Part shown: positions 11,371-22,819 of the stretch, piece by piece
Layout: every line of letters begins with the position of its first letter
Numbering within the stretch: position 1 is the first letter of the stretch
Assembly: GCF_905163445.1 (NCBI RefSeq)
Contig: NC_053202.1
Location: forward strand, 9,610,001 to 9,674,000
DNA from: Pararge aegeria
Lineage: Eukaryota; Arthropoda; Insecta; Lepidoptera; Nymphalidae
DNA length: 64,000 nucleotides
Direction: 5' to 3'
The notes under the pieces: model-generated
What the model was told of the DNA's origin: nothing
The model's database searches: none
Seen by the model: only the letters and a program-made list of their open reading frames with translations
Position numbers and translations under genes: made by a program

Positions 11371-14300
11371 ATGAATTACTATTAAGGTACACTGCAGAAT
11401 TAAGAAGTGCACTTAAGTATGATAATACAAACAGTAGTTGGTGTAAGTTTCTCCATTGTTTATGTTTAAATACAACGTTTTTTACAAGAAACGGACCTAC
11501 TATTTCTATTAATTTCAACATATTGTCATTGATAACCTATGTTGGTGTTGCAACTAAGTCGTGTGTATTTGGAAGGCTGCAGTATTCTTATTATTGTGTA
11601 TTAATTACTATGGTCTATAAGTGGATTACTTTTAGGCTTATTTGGTTTCTTTATAGTTATTGTGTGCAGTGTTCACTCTAGCTAAACTCAACATTTATCA
11701 CCAAAATGTTAGGGGATTGCGGACCAAGACGGACACTTTTTCCAGAAATATTTTATTGAATGTTTATGACATAATTACAGTGACGGAAACTTGGTTGCTT
11801 GATAGTGTTTCGGACACGGAACTTTTTGACACAAGATACTCTGTATGGCGTCGTGATCGTGATTACAAGCAAATGTGTCAGACAAGGGGAGGTGGTGTAG
11901 CTGTGGCTACTAAAAAGAGCCTGAATGTTGAATGTAGGTCGGATTGGCAATCCTCAGCTGAAGACCTCTGGGTTTCAGTCACTTATCACAACAAAAATCG
12001 TAACACTTCGCGTATTCATATTTGCACTATATATCTCTGTGCGGAGAATAAAGGTAATTCATTTGATCAACAATTGGATAACTTTTTGATCAATCTTGAA
12101 AAATTAACTAATGAACATCCTAATGATATGTTCTTAATTTTAGGTGATTTTAACATGAGTTCCATTCGATGGAATGAAACTGAAGAGGGCCTTCAAGCTT
12201 ATAATTTAAATGATAATAATTCAAGGAACTTTATTGATACATTAAGTTTATGTAACCTTAATCAATTTAACAATATTAAAAATAACTTCGGTCGCATATT
12301 GGACTTAGTCTTATCGAATGATTCAGTGACTGTTTTACATTGTGATGACCCTCTAGTACCTGAAGATCCATACCATAAGGCCCTTTGTATCAATTTACCG
12401 TTCTTTTCCATCCAGACACTACCATTGTCATCTAGAACTATGTATGCATATAAAAGAGGTAACTTTTCTCAGATTAATGAAGCCTTATCGAATTATGACT
12501 GGGATACTCTATTGCATGTCGGGGATCTTGAATCTGTTGTCAAATCGTTCTATAAAATTTTGTATGAACTGCGAGATAGATTTGTTCCCTTAATCAAAAA
12601 TAAAAGTAATAAATATCCATCCTGGTATAGTATTCCACTTATTAAAGCAATTAAAGAGAAATACAAACATTTAGTTAAATATCGTACGTATAAAAACCTA
12701 GAAGACAGGCTTTCATTCGATATACTAAGAACCAGAGTCAAACTACTTGAAGATAACTGTTACTCATATTACATTAATTCACTTGAAGAGTCTCTCACGA
12801 AAGATTCTCAATTATTCTGGTCACATGTTAAGCGTAGTATTGCCAAACGTGCAACTAGCTTCTATCCTAAGTCTATGACTTATTCCCATTCTAAATCTGA
12901 CACTGGAACAGGTATATGTGAACTCTTTTCATCATACTTTCATTCAACCTATCAACAAGTAACTTCTTCATCTTCGCATGTGCAGCCAGGAGATTCTATT
13001 ACAACTGACATTTATACAATTGAATTCATTCCCCAAGTTATAGAAAAAGCCCTAAAATCTTTAAAACCTAATAAATCAGCTGGCCCAGATGAAATTCCTG
13101 CCATTTTTCTGATTAGTTGTGCGCATAGTTTATCAGTTCCCCTTTCTATTCTTTTTCGGAGGTCTATATCTGAAGGATATATGCCTTCTCTTTGGAAATC
13201 TGCTTATATTACCCCTATTCATAAGAATGGCCCAAGAAATATGGTAGAGAATTATCGCCCAATCTCTAAACTTTGCCTTGTGGCCAAAGTTTTGGAACGT
13301 ATTGTATATAATCAATGCTATAATGTCCTAAAGTCGCAATTTAGTCAGAACCAACATGGTTTCTTAAAGGGTAGATCTACGGTCACAAACTTGGCACTAT
13401 TCTTAGATTTTCTTACTGATAAGTTAGATAGTCGTGACCAAGTTGATGCTGTATATACTGACTATAGCAAAGCTTTTGACAGGATTGACCACATCTTGCT
13501 TCTAAAAAAACTGGCCTCCCTTGGGATCAGAGGAGATTTGTTTCGCTGGTTTTCTTCTTATATTAATAACAGACTTCAAACAGTTGTGTTAAATGGTTTT
13601 AAATCAAATTGGATGGCAGTACCGTCGGGTGTGCCCCAAGGGTCCTTGTTGGGACCCTTTTTATTCACTATTTTTATTCATGATATCGATCTCTGCTTTA
13701 TACATTCAAAATTTTTACTTTTTGCTGATGACTTGAAGGTATTTCGTACAGTCAATAATGTTAAAGATGCGGAACTTTTACAAGCTGACTTGTTTAGATT
13801 AGATGATTACTGCATTCAAAATAAACTTGATCTTAATGTCTTAAAGTGTAACTCTATATCTTTTACTAGGAAAAGGGAACCTTTTCTCTATGACTACATT
13901 TTAAAACATCAAAACCTTAACAGAACTGATATTATAAGAGATCTCGGGGTACTCCTCGACACTAAACTAATTTTTGATTATCATATAGATGCTATTGTGA
14001 CCAAAGCATTTAAAGCTTTAGGTTTTATTATACGTGTTAGTAAACCATTCAAAAAAATGAAAACCATCAAAATCCTCTACTGTTCACTGGTCCGTAGTCA
14101 ACTAGAGTATGCTTGCCAAATATGGAATCCTGCGTATCACATTTATATCAATAAATTAGAAAGTATTCAAAAGAAATTCATTAGATTCCTTAAGCACAAA
14201 TTTCACCTTCCTAAAACTTCCTACGAAATATCATGTTCGGATTTACACCTTGTACCCCTTCATACACGTAGAAACATTGCCGACGTTTGTCTCTTACTTA

Positions 14301-14737
14301 ACATTGTTAGAGGGTCAATAGATAGTCCGGAATTACTTACTAAGTTAGATTTATTTGTACCCTCGCGATTACCTAGGCATAAAAAGATTCTGCACGTACC
14401 CTTAACTAAAACTAAGAATAGATTTAATTACTTTTTAATCCGTGTCTCTCGCCTTCTTAATTCTGTTTACAATGACCCCGAAATTGACCTATTTTATGGT
14501 AATATGAATAGTGTACGTCGCAAATTAGTAGATAAACTGTTGCATGCTAGGTAAACTTAACACTTTGTTTTAGTTTGCTGCGTTTCTGCTGGGTTCTATC
14601 AGGTACCCTTGTTTATATAAGACTTATCTGTGGAAACCTGTTATTAGTTTTAAGTCAATCAATCTGTTAACTAGTTAGTATCTACAACTGTTGGTTTTCC
14701 AATTAAAGAAAAAAAAAAACAAAAAAAAAAAAAAAAA
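11371..14737 (+). mobile_element. Non-LTR retrotransposon 1, poly(A)-tailed, inside satellite
   Basis: A 3,367-bp insertion: about 290 bp of leader, a 964-codon endonuclease-RT frame, about 150 bp of 3' UTR and an A-rich tail (about 14706-14738). No ORF1 is present, so the copy is 5' truncated or belongs to a lineage without one. The uninterrupted paralogue at about 15510-15530 reads GAATTTAAGTATATAATG. Here the left flank ends GAATTTAA and the right resumes ATATAATG, so the target lost GT and gained no duplication. Marker spacing (11040 to 14830, minus a 425-bp unit as at 24201-24625) gives the same net gain of 3,365 bp. Clade tentatively CR1/Jockey group; poly(A) distinguishes it from the hexamer-tailed LINEs nearby. 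Confidence 0.9.
11660..14554 (+). CDS. LINE endonuclease/reverse transcriptase (ORF2), uninterrupted
   Basis: This 964-codon frame encodes an APE-like endonuclease followed by a reverse transcriptase that would copy the element's own RNA at a nicked target. Endonuclease: LNIYHQNVRGLRTK at residues 10-23, TETW at 42-45, GDFN at 162-165, and DPYH at 236-239 in place of the usual SDH. RT: SAGPDEIP near 475, then the YSKAFDRIDH block, VPQGSLLGP at 658-666 and the catalytic FADD at 688-691. A C-terminal region (QLEYACQIWNP) typical of CR1/Jockey-type ORF2 follows. There are no stops or frameshifts, so the copy is young. Oddity: the frame opens at TTG, not ATG, directly after TAG at 11654-11656. 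The first in-frame ATG (residue 72) falls inside the endonuclease. Translation would need an upstream start, reinitiation or splicing, or the copy is not functional. Confidence 0.9.
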   Translation: MCAVFTLAKLNIYHQNVRGLRTKTDTFSRNILLNVYDIITVTETWLLDSVSDTELFDTRYSVWRRDRDYKQMCQTRGGGVAVATKKSLNVECRSDWQSSAEDLWVSVTYHNKNRNTSRIHICTIYLCAENKGNSFDQQLDNFLINLEKLTNEHPNDMFLILGDFNMSSIRWNETEEGLQAYNLNDNNSRNFIDTLSLCNLNQFNNIKNNFGRILDLVLSNDSVTVLHCDDPLVPEDPYHKALCINLPFFSIQTLPLSSRTMYAYKRGNFSQINEALSNYDWDTLLHVGDLESVVKSFYKILYELRDRFVPLIKNKSNKYPSWYSIPLIKAIKEKYKHLVKYRTYKNLEDRLSFDILRTRVKLLEDNCYSYYINSLEESLTKDSQLFWSHVKRSIAKRATSFYPKSMTYSHSKSDTGTGICELFSSYFHSTYQQVTSSSSHVQPGDSITTDIYTIEFIPQVIEKALKSLKPNKSAGPDEIPAIFLISCAHSLSVPLSILFRRSISEGYMPSLWKSAYITPIHKNGPRNMVENYRPISKLCLVAKVLERIVYNQCYNVLKSQFSQNQHGFLKGRSTVTNLALFLDFLTDKLDSRDQVDAVYTDYSKAFDRIDHILLLKKLASLGIRGDLFRWFSSYINNRLQTVVLNGFKSNWMAVPSGVPQGSLLGPFLFTIFIHDIDLCFIHSKFLLFADDLKVFRTVNNVKDAELLQADLFRLDDYCIQNKLDLNVLKCNSISFTRKREPFLYDYILKHQNLNRTDIIRDLGVLLDTKLIFDYHIDAIVTKAFKALGFIIRVSKPFKKMKTIKILYCSLVRSQLEYACQIWNPAYHIYINKLESIQKKFIRFLKHKFHLPKTSYEISCSDLHLVPLHTRRNIADVCLLLNIVRGSIDSPELLTKLDLFVPSRLPRHKKILHVPLTKTKNRFNYFLIRVSRLLNSVYNDPEIDLFYGNMNSVRRKLVDKLLHAR

Positions 14738-17551
14738 ATATAATGAACTTATGTATATAATGAACTTAAGTATATAATGTACTTAAGTATATAATGTATT
14801 TAAGTATATAATGTACTTAAGTAAATAATGAATTTTAGTAAATAATGAACTTAAGTATATAATGCACTGAAGTATATAATGTACTTAAGTATATAATGTA
14901 TTTAAGTACATAATGTACTAAGGTATATAATGAACTTAAGTATATAATGAAATTAAGTATATAATGTACTAAAATAAATAATGTATTTTAGTATATATTG
15001 AACTAAAGTAAATAATGTACTTAAGTATATAATCTATTGAAGTACATAATGTACTTAAGTAAATAATAAATTTAAGTATATAATGAACTTATGTATATAA
15101 TGAACTTAAGTATATAATGTACTTAAGTATATAATGTATTTAAGTATATAATGTACTTAAGTAAATAATGAATTTTAGTAAATAATGAACTTAAGTATAT
15201 AATGCACTGATGTATATAATGTACTTAAGTATATAATGTATTTAAGTACATAATGTACTAAGGTATATAATGAACTTAAGTATATAATGAAATTAAGTAT
15301 ATAATGTAGTTAAGTAAATAATGTACTTAAGTAAATAATGTACTTCAGTATATAATGTATTTTAGTATATAATGAACTTAAGAAAATAATGTACTTAAGT
15401 ATATAATGTATTTAAGTACATAACGTACTTAAGTATATACTGAACTTAAGTATATAATGTATTAAAGTTTATAATGTACTTAAGTAAATAATGTACTTAA
15501 GTAAATAATGAATTTAAGTATATAATGAACTTATGTATATAATGAACTTAAGTATATAATGTACTTAAGTATATAATGTATTTAAGTATATAATGTACTT
15601 AAGTAAATAATGTATTGAAGTACATAATGAACTTAAGTATATAATGTACGTAAGTATATAATGTATTAAAGTTTATAATGTACTTAAGTAAATAATGTAC
15701 TTAAGTAAATAATAAATTTAAGTATATAATGTATTTAAGTACATAACGTACTTAAGTATATACTGAACTTAAGTACATAATGAACTTAAGTATATAATGT
15801 ACTTAAGTATATAATGTATTAAAGTATATAATGTACTCAAGTAAATAATGTACTTAAGTAAATAATGAATTTAAGTATATAATGAACTTAAGTATATAAT
15901 GTACTTAGGTATATAATGTATTTAAGTATATAATGTACTGAAGTAAATAATGAATTTTAGTAAATAATGAACTTAAGTATATAATGCACTGAAGTATATA
16001 ATGTACTTAAGTATATAATGTATTTAAGTACATAATGTACTAAGGTATATAATGAACTTAAGTATATAATGAAATTAAGTATATAATGTACTAAAATAAA
16101 TAATGTATTTTAGTATATATTGAACTTAAGTAAATAATGTACTTAAGTATATAATGTATTGAAGTACATAATGAACTTAAGTATATAATGTACGTAAGTA
16201 TATAATGTATTAAAGTTTATAATGTACTTAAGTAAATAATGTACTTAAGTAAATAATAAATTTAAGTATATAATGAACTTATGTATATAATGAACTTAAG
16301 TATATAATGTACTTAAGTATATAATGTATTTAAGTATATAATGTACTTAAGTAAATAATGAATTTTAGTAAATAATGAACTTAAGTATATAATGCACTGA
16401 AGTATATAATGTACTTAAGTATATAATGTATTTAAGTACATAATGTACTAAGGTATATAATGAACTTAAGTATATAATGAAATTAAGTATATAATGTAGT
16501 TAAGTAAATAATGTACTTAAGTTAATAATGTACTTCAGTATATAATGTATTTTAGTATATAATGAACTTAAGTAAATAATGTACTTAAGTATATAATGTA
16601 TTTAAGTACAAAACGTACTTAAGTATATACTGAACTTAAGTACATAATGAACTTAAGTATATAATGTACTTAAGTATATAATGTATTAAAGTATATAATG
16701 TACTCAAGTAAATAATGTACTTAAGTAAATAATGAATTTAAGTATATAATGAACTTAAGTATATAATGTACTTAGGTATATAATGTATTAAAGTATTTAT
16801 AATGTACTTAAGTAAATAATGAATTTAAGTAAATAATGAACTTAAGTATATAATGCACTTAAGTATATAATGTATTTAAGTCAATAATTTACATAAGTAT
16901 ATAATGTACTAAAGTATATAATGTACTTAAAAAAATAATTTCCTTAAGTATATAATGTATTTATGTAAATTATGTACTAAAATAAATAATTTATTTAAGT
17001 AAATAATGAACTTAAGTATATAATGTATTTAAGTATATAATGTACTTAAGTACATAATGTACTAAAGTATATAATGTACTTAAGTAAATAATGTACTTAA
17101 GTATATAATGTATTTATGTAAATTATGTACTTAAGAGAATAATGTACTTAAGTAAATAATGAATTTAAGTATATAATGAACTTAAGTATATAAAGTACTT
17201 AAGTATATTATGTATTTAACTATATAATGTACTTAAGTAAATAATGTACTTAAGTAAATAATAAACTTAAGTATATAATGAATTTAAGTATATAATGTAC
17301 TTAAGCATATAATATATTTAAGTACATAATGTACTTAAGTATATAATGAACTTAAGTATATAATGCACTGAAGAATATAATGTACTTAAGTATCTAATGT
17401 ATTTAAGGACATAATGTACTTAAGTATATAATGAACTTAAGTATATAATGTACTTAAGCAAACAATGTACTTAAGTAAATAATGAACTTCAGTATGTAAT
17501 GTATTTAAGTATATAATGTATTTAAGTATATAATGTACTTAAATAAATAAT

Positions 17552-20500
17552 GAATTTTAGTAAATAATGAACTTAAGTATATAATGCACTGAAGTATATA
17601 ATGTACTTAAGTATATAATGTATTTAAGTACATAATGTACTAAGGTATATAATGAACTTAAGTATATAATGAAATTAAGTATATAATGTAGTTAAGTAAA
17701 TAATGTACTTAAGTTAATAATGTACTTCAGTATATAATGTATTTTAGTATATAATGTATTTAAGTACATAACGTACTTAAGTATATACTGAACTTAAGTA
17801 CATAATGAACTTAAGTATATAATGTACTTAAGTATATAATGTATTAAAGTATATAATGTACTCAAGTAAATAATGTACTTAAGTAAATAATGAATTTAAG
17901 TATATAATGAACTTAAGTATATAATGTACTTAGGTATATAATGTATTAAAGTATATAATGTACTTAAGTAAATAATGAATTTAAGTATATAATGAACTTA
18001 AGTATATAAAGTACTTAAGTATATTATGTATTTAACTATATAATGTACTTAAGTAAATAATGTACTTAAGTAAATAATAAACTGAAGTATATAATGAACT
18101 TAAGTATATAATGTACTTAAGCATATAATATATTTAAGTATATAATGTACTTAAGTATATAATGAACTTAAGTATATAATGCACTGAAGTATATAATGTA
18201 CTTAAGTATATAATGTATTTAAGGACATAATGTACTTAAGTATATAATGAACTTAAGTATATAATGTACTTAAGCAAACAATGTACTTAAGTAAATAATG
18301 AACTTCAGTATATAATGTATTTAAGTATATAATGTATTTAAGTATATAATGTACTTAAGTAAATAATGAATTTTAGTAAATAATGAACTTAAGTATATAA
18401 TGCACTGAAGTATATAATGTACTTAAGTATATAATGTATTTAAGTACATAATGTACTAAGGTATATAATGAACTTAAGTATATAATGAAATTAAGTATAT
18501 AATGTAGTTAAGTAAATAATGTACTTAAGTTAATAATGTACTTCAGTATATAATGTATTTTAGTATATAATGTATTTAAGTACATAACGTACTTAAGTAT
18601 ATACTGAACTTAAGTACATAATGAACTTAAGTATATAATGTACTTAAGTATATAATGTATTAAAGTATATAATGTACTCAAGTAAATAATGTACTTAAGT
18701 AAATAATGAATTTAAGTATATAATGAACTTAAGTATATAATGTACTTAGGTATATAATGTATTAAAGTATATAATGTACTTAAGTAAATAATGAATTTAA
18801 GTATATAATGAACTTAAGTATATAAAGTACTTAAGTATATTATGTATTTAACTATATAATGTACTTAATTAAATAATTTACTTAAGTAAATAATAAACTG
18901 AAGTATATAATGAACTTAAGTATATAATGTACTTAAGCATATAATATATTTAAGTATATAATGTACTTAAGTATATAATGAACTTAAGTATATAATGCAC
19001 TGAAGTATTTAATGTACTTAAGTATATAATGTATTTAAATACATAATGTACTTAAGTATATAATGAACTTAAGTAAATAATGAACTTAAGTATATAATGT
19101 AGTGAAGTAAATAATGTACTTAAGTAAATAATGTACTTAAGTATATAATGTATTTAAGTATATAATGAACTTAAGTAAATAATGAATTTTAGTAAATAAT
19201 GAACTTAAGTATATAATGCACTGAAGTATATAATGTACTTAAGTATATAATGTATTTAAGTACATAATGTACTAAGGTATATAATGAAGTTAAGTATATA
19301 ATGAAATTAAATATATAATGTAGTTAAGTAAATAAAGTACTTAAGTAAATAATGTACTTCAGTATATAATGTATTTTAGTATATAATGAACTTAAGTAAA
19401 TAATGTACTTAAGTATCTAATGTATTTAAGTACATAACGTACTTAAGTATATACTGAACTTAAGTACATAATGAACTTAAGTATATAATGTACTTAAGTA
19501 TATAATGTATTAAAGTATATAATGTACTCAAGTAAATAATGTACTTAAGTAAATAATGAATTTAAGTATATAATGAACTTAAGTATATAAAGTACTTAAG
19601 TATATTATGTATTTAACTATATAATGTACTTAAGTAAATAATGTACTTAAGTAAATAATAAACTGAAGTATATAATGAACTTAAGTATATAATATACTTA
19701 AGCATATAATATATTTAAGTATATAATGTACTTAAGTATATAAGGAACTTAAGTATATAATGCACTGAAGTATATAATGTACTTAAGTATATAATGTATT
19801 TAAATACATAATGTACTTAAGTATATAATGAACTTAAGTAAATAATGAACTTAAGTATATAATGTAGTGAAGTAAATAATGTACTTAAGTAAATAATGTA
19901 CTTAAGTATATAATGTATTTAAGTATATAATGAACTTAAGTAAATAATGAATTTTAGTAAATAATGAACTTAAGTATATAATGCACTGAAGTATATAATG
20001 TACTTAAGTATATAATGTACTTAAGTACATAATGTACTAAAGTATATAATGTACTTAAGTAAATAATGTACTTAAGTATATAATGTATTTATGTAAATTA
20101 CGTACTTAAGTAAATAATGAACTTAAGTCAATAATGTACTTAAGTATATAATGTACTTAAGTACATAAGGTATTTTAGTATATAATAAACTTAAGTATAT
20201 AATGTATTAAAGTACATAACGTACTTAAGTATATAATGAACTTAAGTACATAATGAACTTAAGTATATAATGTACTTAAGTAAATAATGAATTTAAGTAT
20301 ATTATGAACTTAAGTATATAATGTACTTAGGTATATAATGTATTTAATTATATAATGTACTTAAGTAAATAATGAATTTAAGTATATAATGTACTTAAGC
20401 ATATAATATATTTAAGTACATAATGTACTTAAGTATATAATGAACTTAAGTATATAATGCACTGAAGAATATAATGTACTTAAGTATCTAATGTATTTAA

Positions 20501-21461
20501 GGACATAATGTACTTAAGTATATAATGAACTTAAGTATATAATGTACTTAAGCAAACAATGTACTTAAGTAAATAATGAACTTCTGTATATAATGTATTT
20601 AAGTATATAATGTATTTAAGTATATAATGTACTTAAGTAAATAATGAATTTTAGTAAATAATGAACTTAAGTATATAATGCACTGAAGTATATAATGTAC
20701 TTAAGTATATAATGTATTTAAGTACATAATGTACTAAGGTATATAATGAACTTAAGTATATAATGAAATTAAGTATATAATGTAGTTAAGTAAATAATGT
20801 ACTTAAGTTAATAATGTACTTCAGTATATAATGTATTTTAGTATATAATGTATTTAAGTACATAACGTACTTAAGTATATACTGAACTTAAGTACATAAT
20901 GAACTTAAGTATATAATGTACTTAAGTATATAATGTATTAAAGTATATAATGTACTCAAGTAAATAATGTACTTAAGTAAATAATGAATTTAAGTATATA
21001 ATGAACTTAAGTATATAATGTACTTAGGTATATAATGTATTAAAGTATATAATGTACTTAAGTAAATAATGAATTTAAGTATATAATGAACTTAAGTATA
21101 TAAAGTACTTAAGTATATTATGTATTTAACTATATAATGTACTTAATTAAATAATTTACTTAAGTAAATAATAAACTGAAGTATATAATGAACTTAAGTA
21201 TATAATGTACTTAAGCATATAATATATTTAAGTATATAATGTACTTAAGTATATAATGAACTTAAGTATATAATGCACTGAAGTATATAATGTACTTAAG
21301 TATATAATGTATTTAAATACATAATGTACTTAAGTATATAATGAACTTAAGTAAATAATGAACTTAAGTATATAATGTAGTGAAGTAAATAATGTACTTA
21401 AGTAAATAATGTACTTAAGTATATAATGTATTTAAGTATATAATGAACTTAAGTAAATAAT
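17552..21461 (+). repeat. 816-bp higher-order repeats (48 monomers) and deletion derivatives
   Basis: Five consecutive marker intervals: 816, 816, 765, 697 and 816 bp (48, 48, 45, 41 and 48 monomers). The 765- and 697-bp units look like 3- and 7-monomer deletion derivatives. Shared internal landmarks are CATAACGTACTT, TATACTGAACTT, TATAAAGTACTT and AAATAATAAACTGAAG. The same unit is recovered again across the LINE at 26189 (26156 to 27667, minus 695). Confidence 0.9.
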
Positions 21462-22003
21462 GAATTTTAGTAAATAATGAACTTAAGTATATAATGCACT
21501 GAAGTATATAATGTACTAAAGTATATTATGTACTAAAGTAAATAATGCACTTAAGTCAATAATTTACATAACTATATAATGTACTTTAGTATATAATGTA
21601 CTTAAGTAAATAATGAATTTAAGTAAATAATGAACTTAAGTATATAATGCAATGAAGTATATAATGTACTTAAGTAAATAATGTATTTATGTAAATTATG
21701 TACTAAAATAAATAATGTACTTAAGTATATAATGTATTTAAGTATATAATGTACTTAAGTAAATAATGTACTTAAGTAAATAATAAACTTAAGTATATAA
21801 TGAATTTAAGTATATAATGTACTTAAGCATATAATATATTAAAGTACATAATGTACTTAAGTATATAATGCACTGAAGTATATAATGTACAAAAAAATAA
21901 TGTACTTAAGTAAATAATGTATTTATGTAAATTAGGTACTAAAATAAATAATGTACTTAAGTATATAATGTATTTAAGTATATAATGTACTTAAGTAAAT
22001 AAT

Positions 22004-22819
22004 GAATTTTAGTAAATAATGAACTTAAGTATATAATGCACTGAAGTATATTATGTACTTAAGTATATAATGTATTTAAGTACATAATGTACTAAGGTAT
22101 ATATTGAACTTAAGTATATAATGAAATTAAGTATATAATGTACTAAAATAAATAATGTATTTTAGTATATATTGAACTTAAGTAAATAATGTACTTAAGT
22201 ATATAATGTATTGAAGTACATAATGAACTTAAGTATATAATGTACGTAAGTATATAATGTATTAAAGTTTATAATGTACTTAAGTAAATAATGTACTTAA
22301 GTAAATAATAAATTTAAGTATATAATGAACTTATGTATATAATGAACTTAAGTATATAATGTACTTAAGTATATAATAGATTTAAGTATATAATGTACTT
22401 AAGTAAATAATGAATTTTAGTAAATAATGAACTTAAGTATATAATGCACTGAAGTATATAATGTACTTAAGTATATAATGTATTTAAGTACATAATGTAC
22501 TAAGGTATATAATGAACTTAAGTATATAATGAAATTAAGTATATAATGTACTAAAATAAATAATGTATTTTAGTATATATTGAACTTAAGTAAATAATGT
22601 ACTTAAGTATATAATGTATTGAAGTACATAATGAACTTAAGTATATAATGTACGTAAGTATATAATGTATTAAAGTTTATAATGTACTTAAGTAAATAAT
22701 GTACGCAAGTAAATAATAAATTTAAGTATATAATGAACTTATGTATATAATGAACTTAAGTATATAATGTACTTAAGTATATAATGTATTTAAGTATATA
22801 ATGTACTTAAGTAAATAAT
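22004..22819 (+). repeat. Two 408-bp higher-order repeats (24 monomers)
   Basis: Marker starts at 22004, 22412 and 22820, spaced exactly 408. Landmarks are TACTAAAATAAATAATG, TATATTGAACTT, GTACGTAAGTAT and GAACTTATGTATAT, an order different from the 816-bp units. The same 408-bp unit appears at 15952-16359 and 29519-29926, so this family occurs in several places. Confidence 0.9.

Noticed and set aside
11361..11681. 106-codon frame at the start of LINE 1 as an ORF1
   Set aside because: Its ATG lies in satellite and the peptide lacks zinc knuckles, coiled coil or other ORF1 features.
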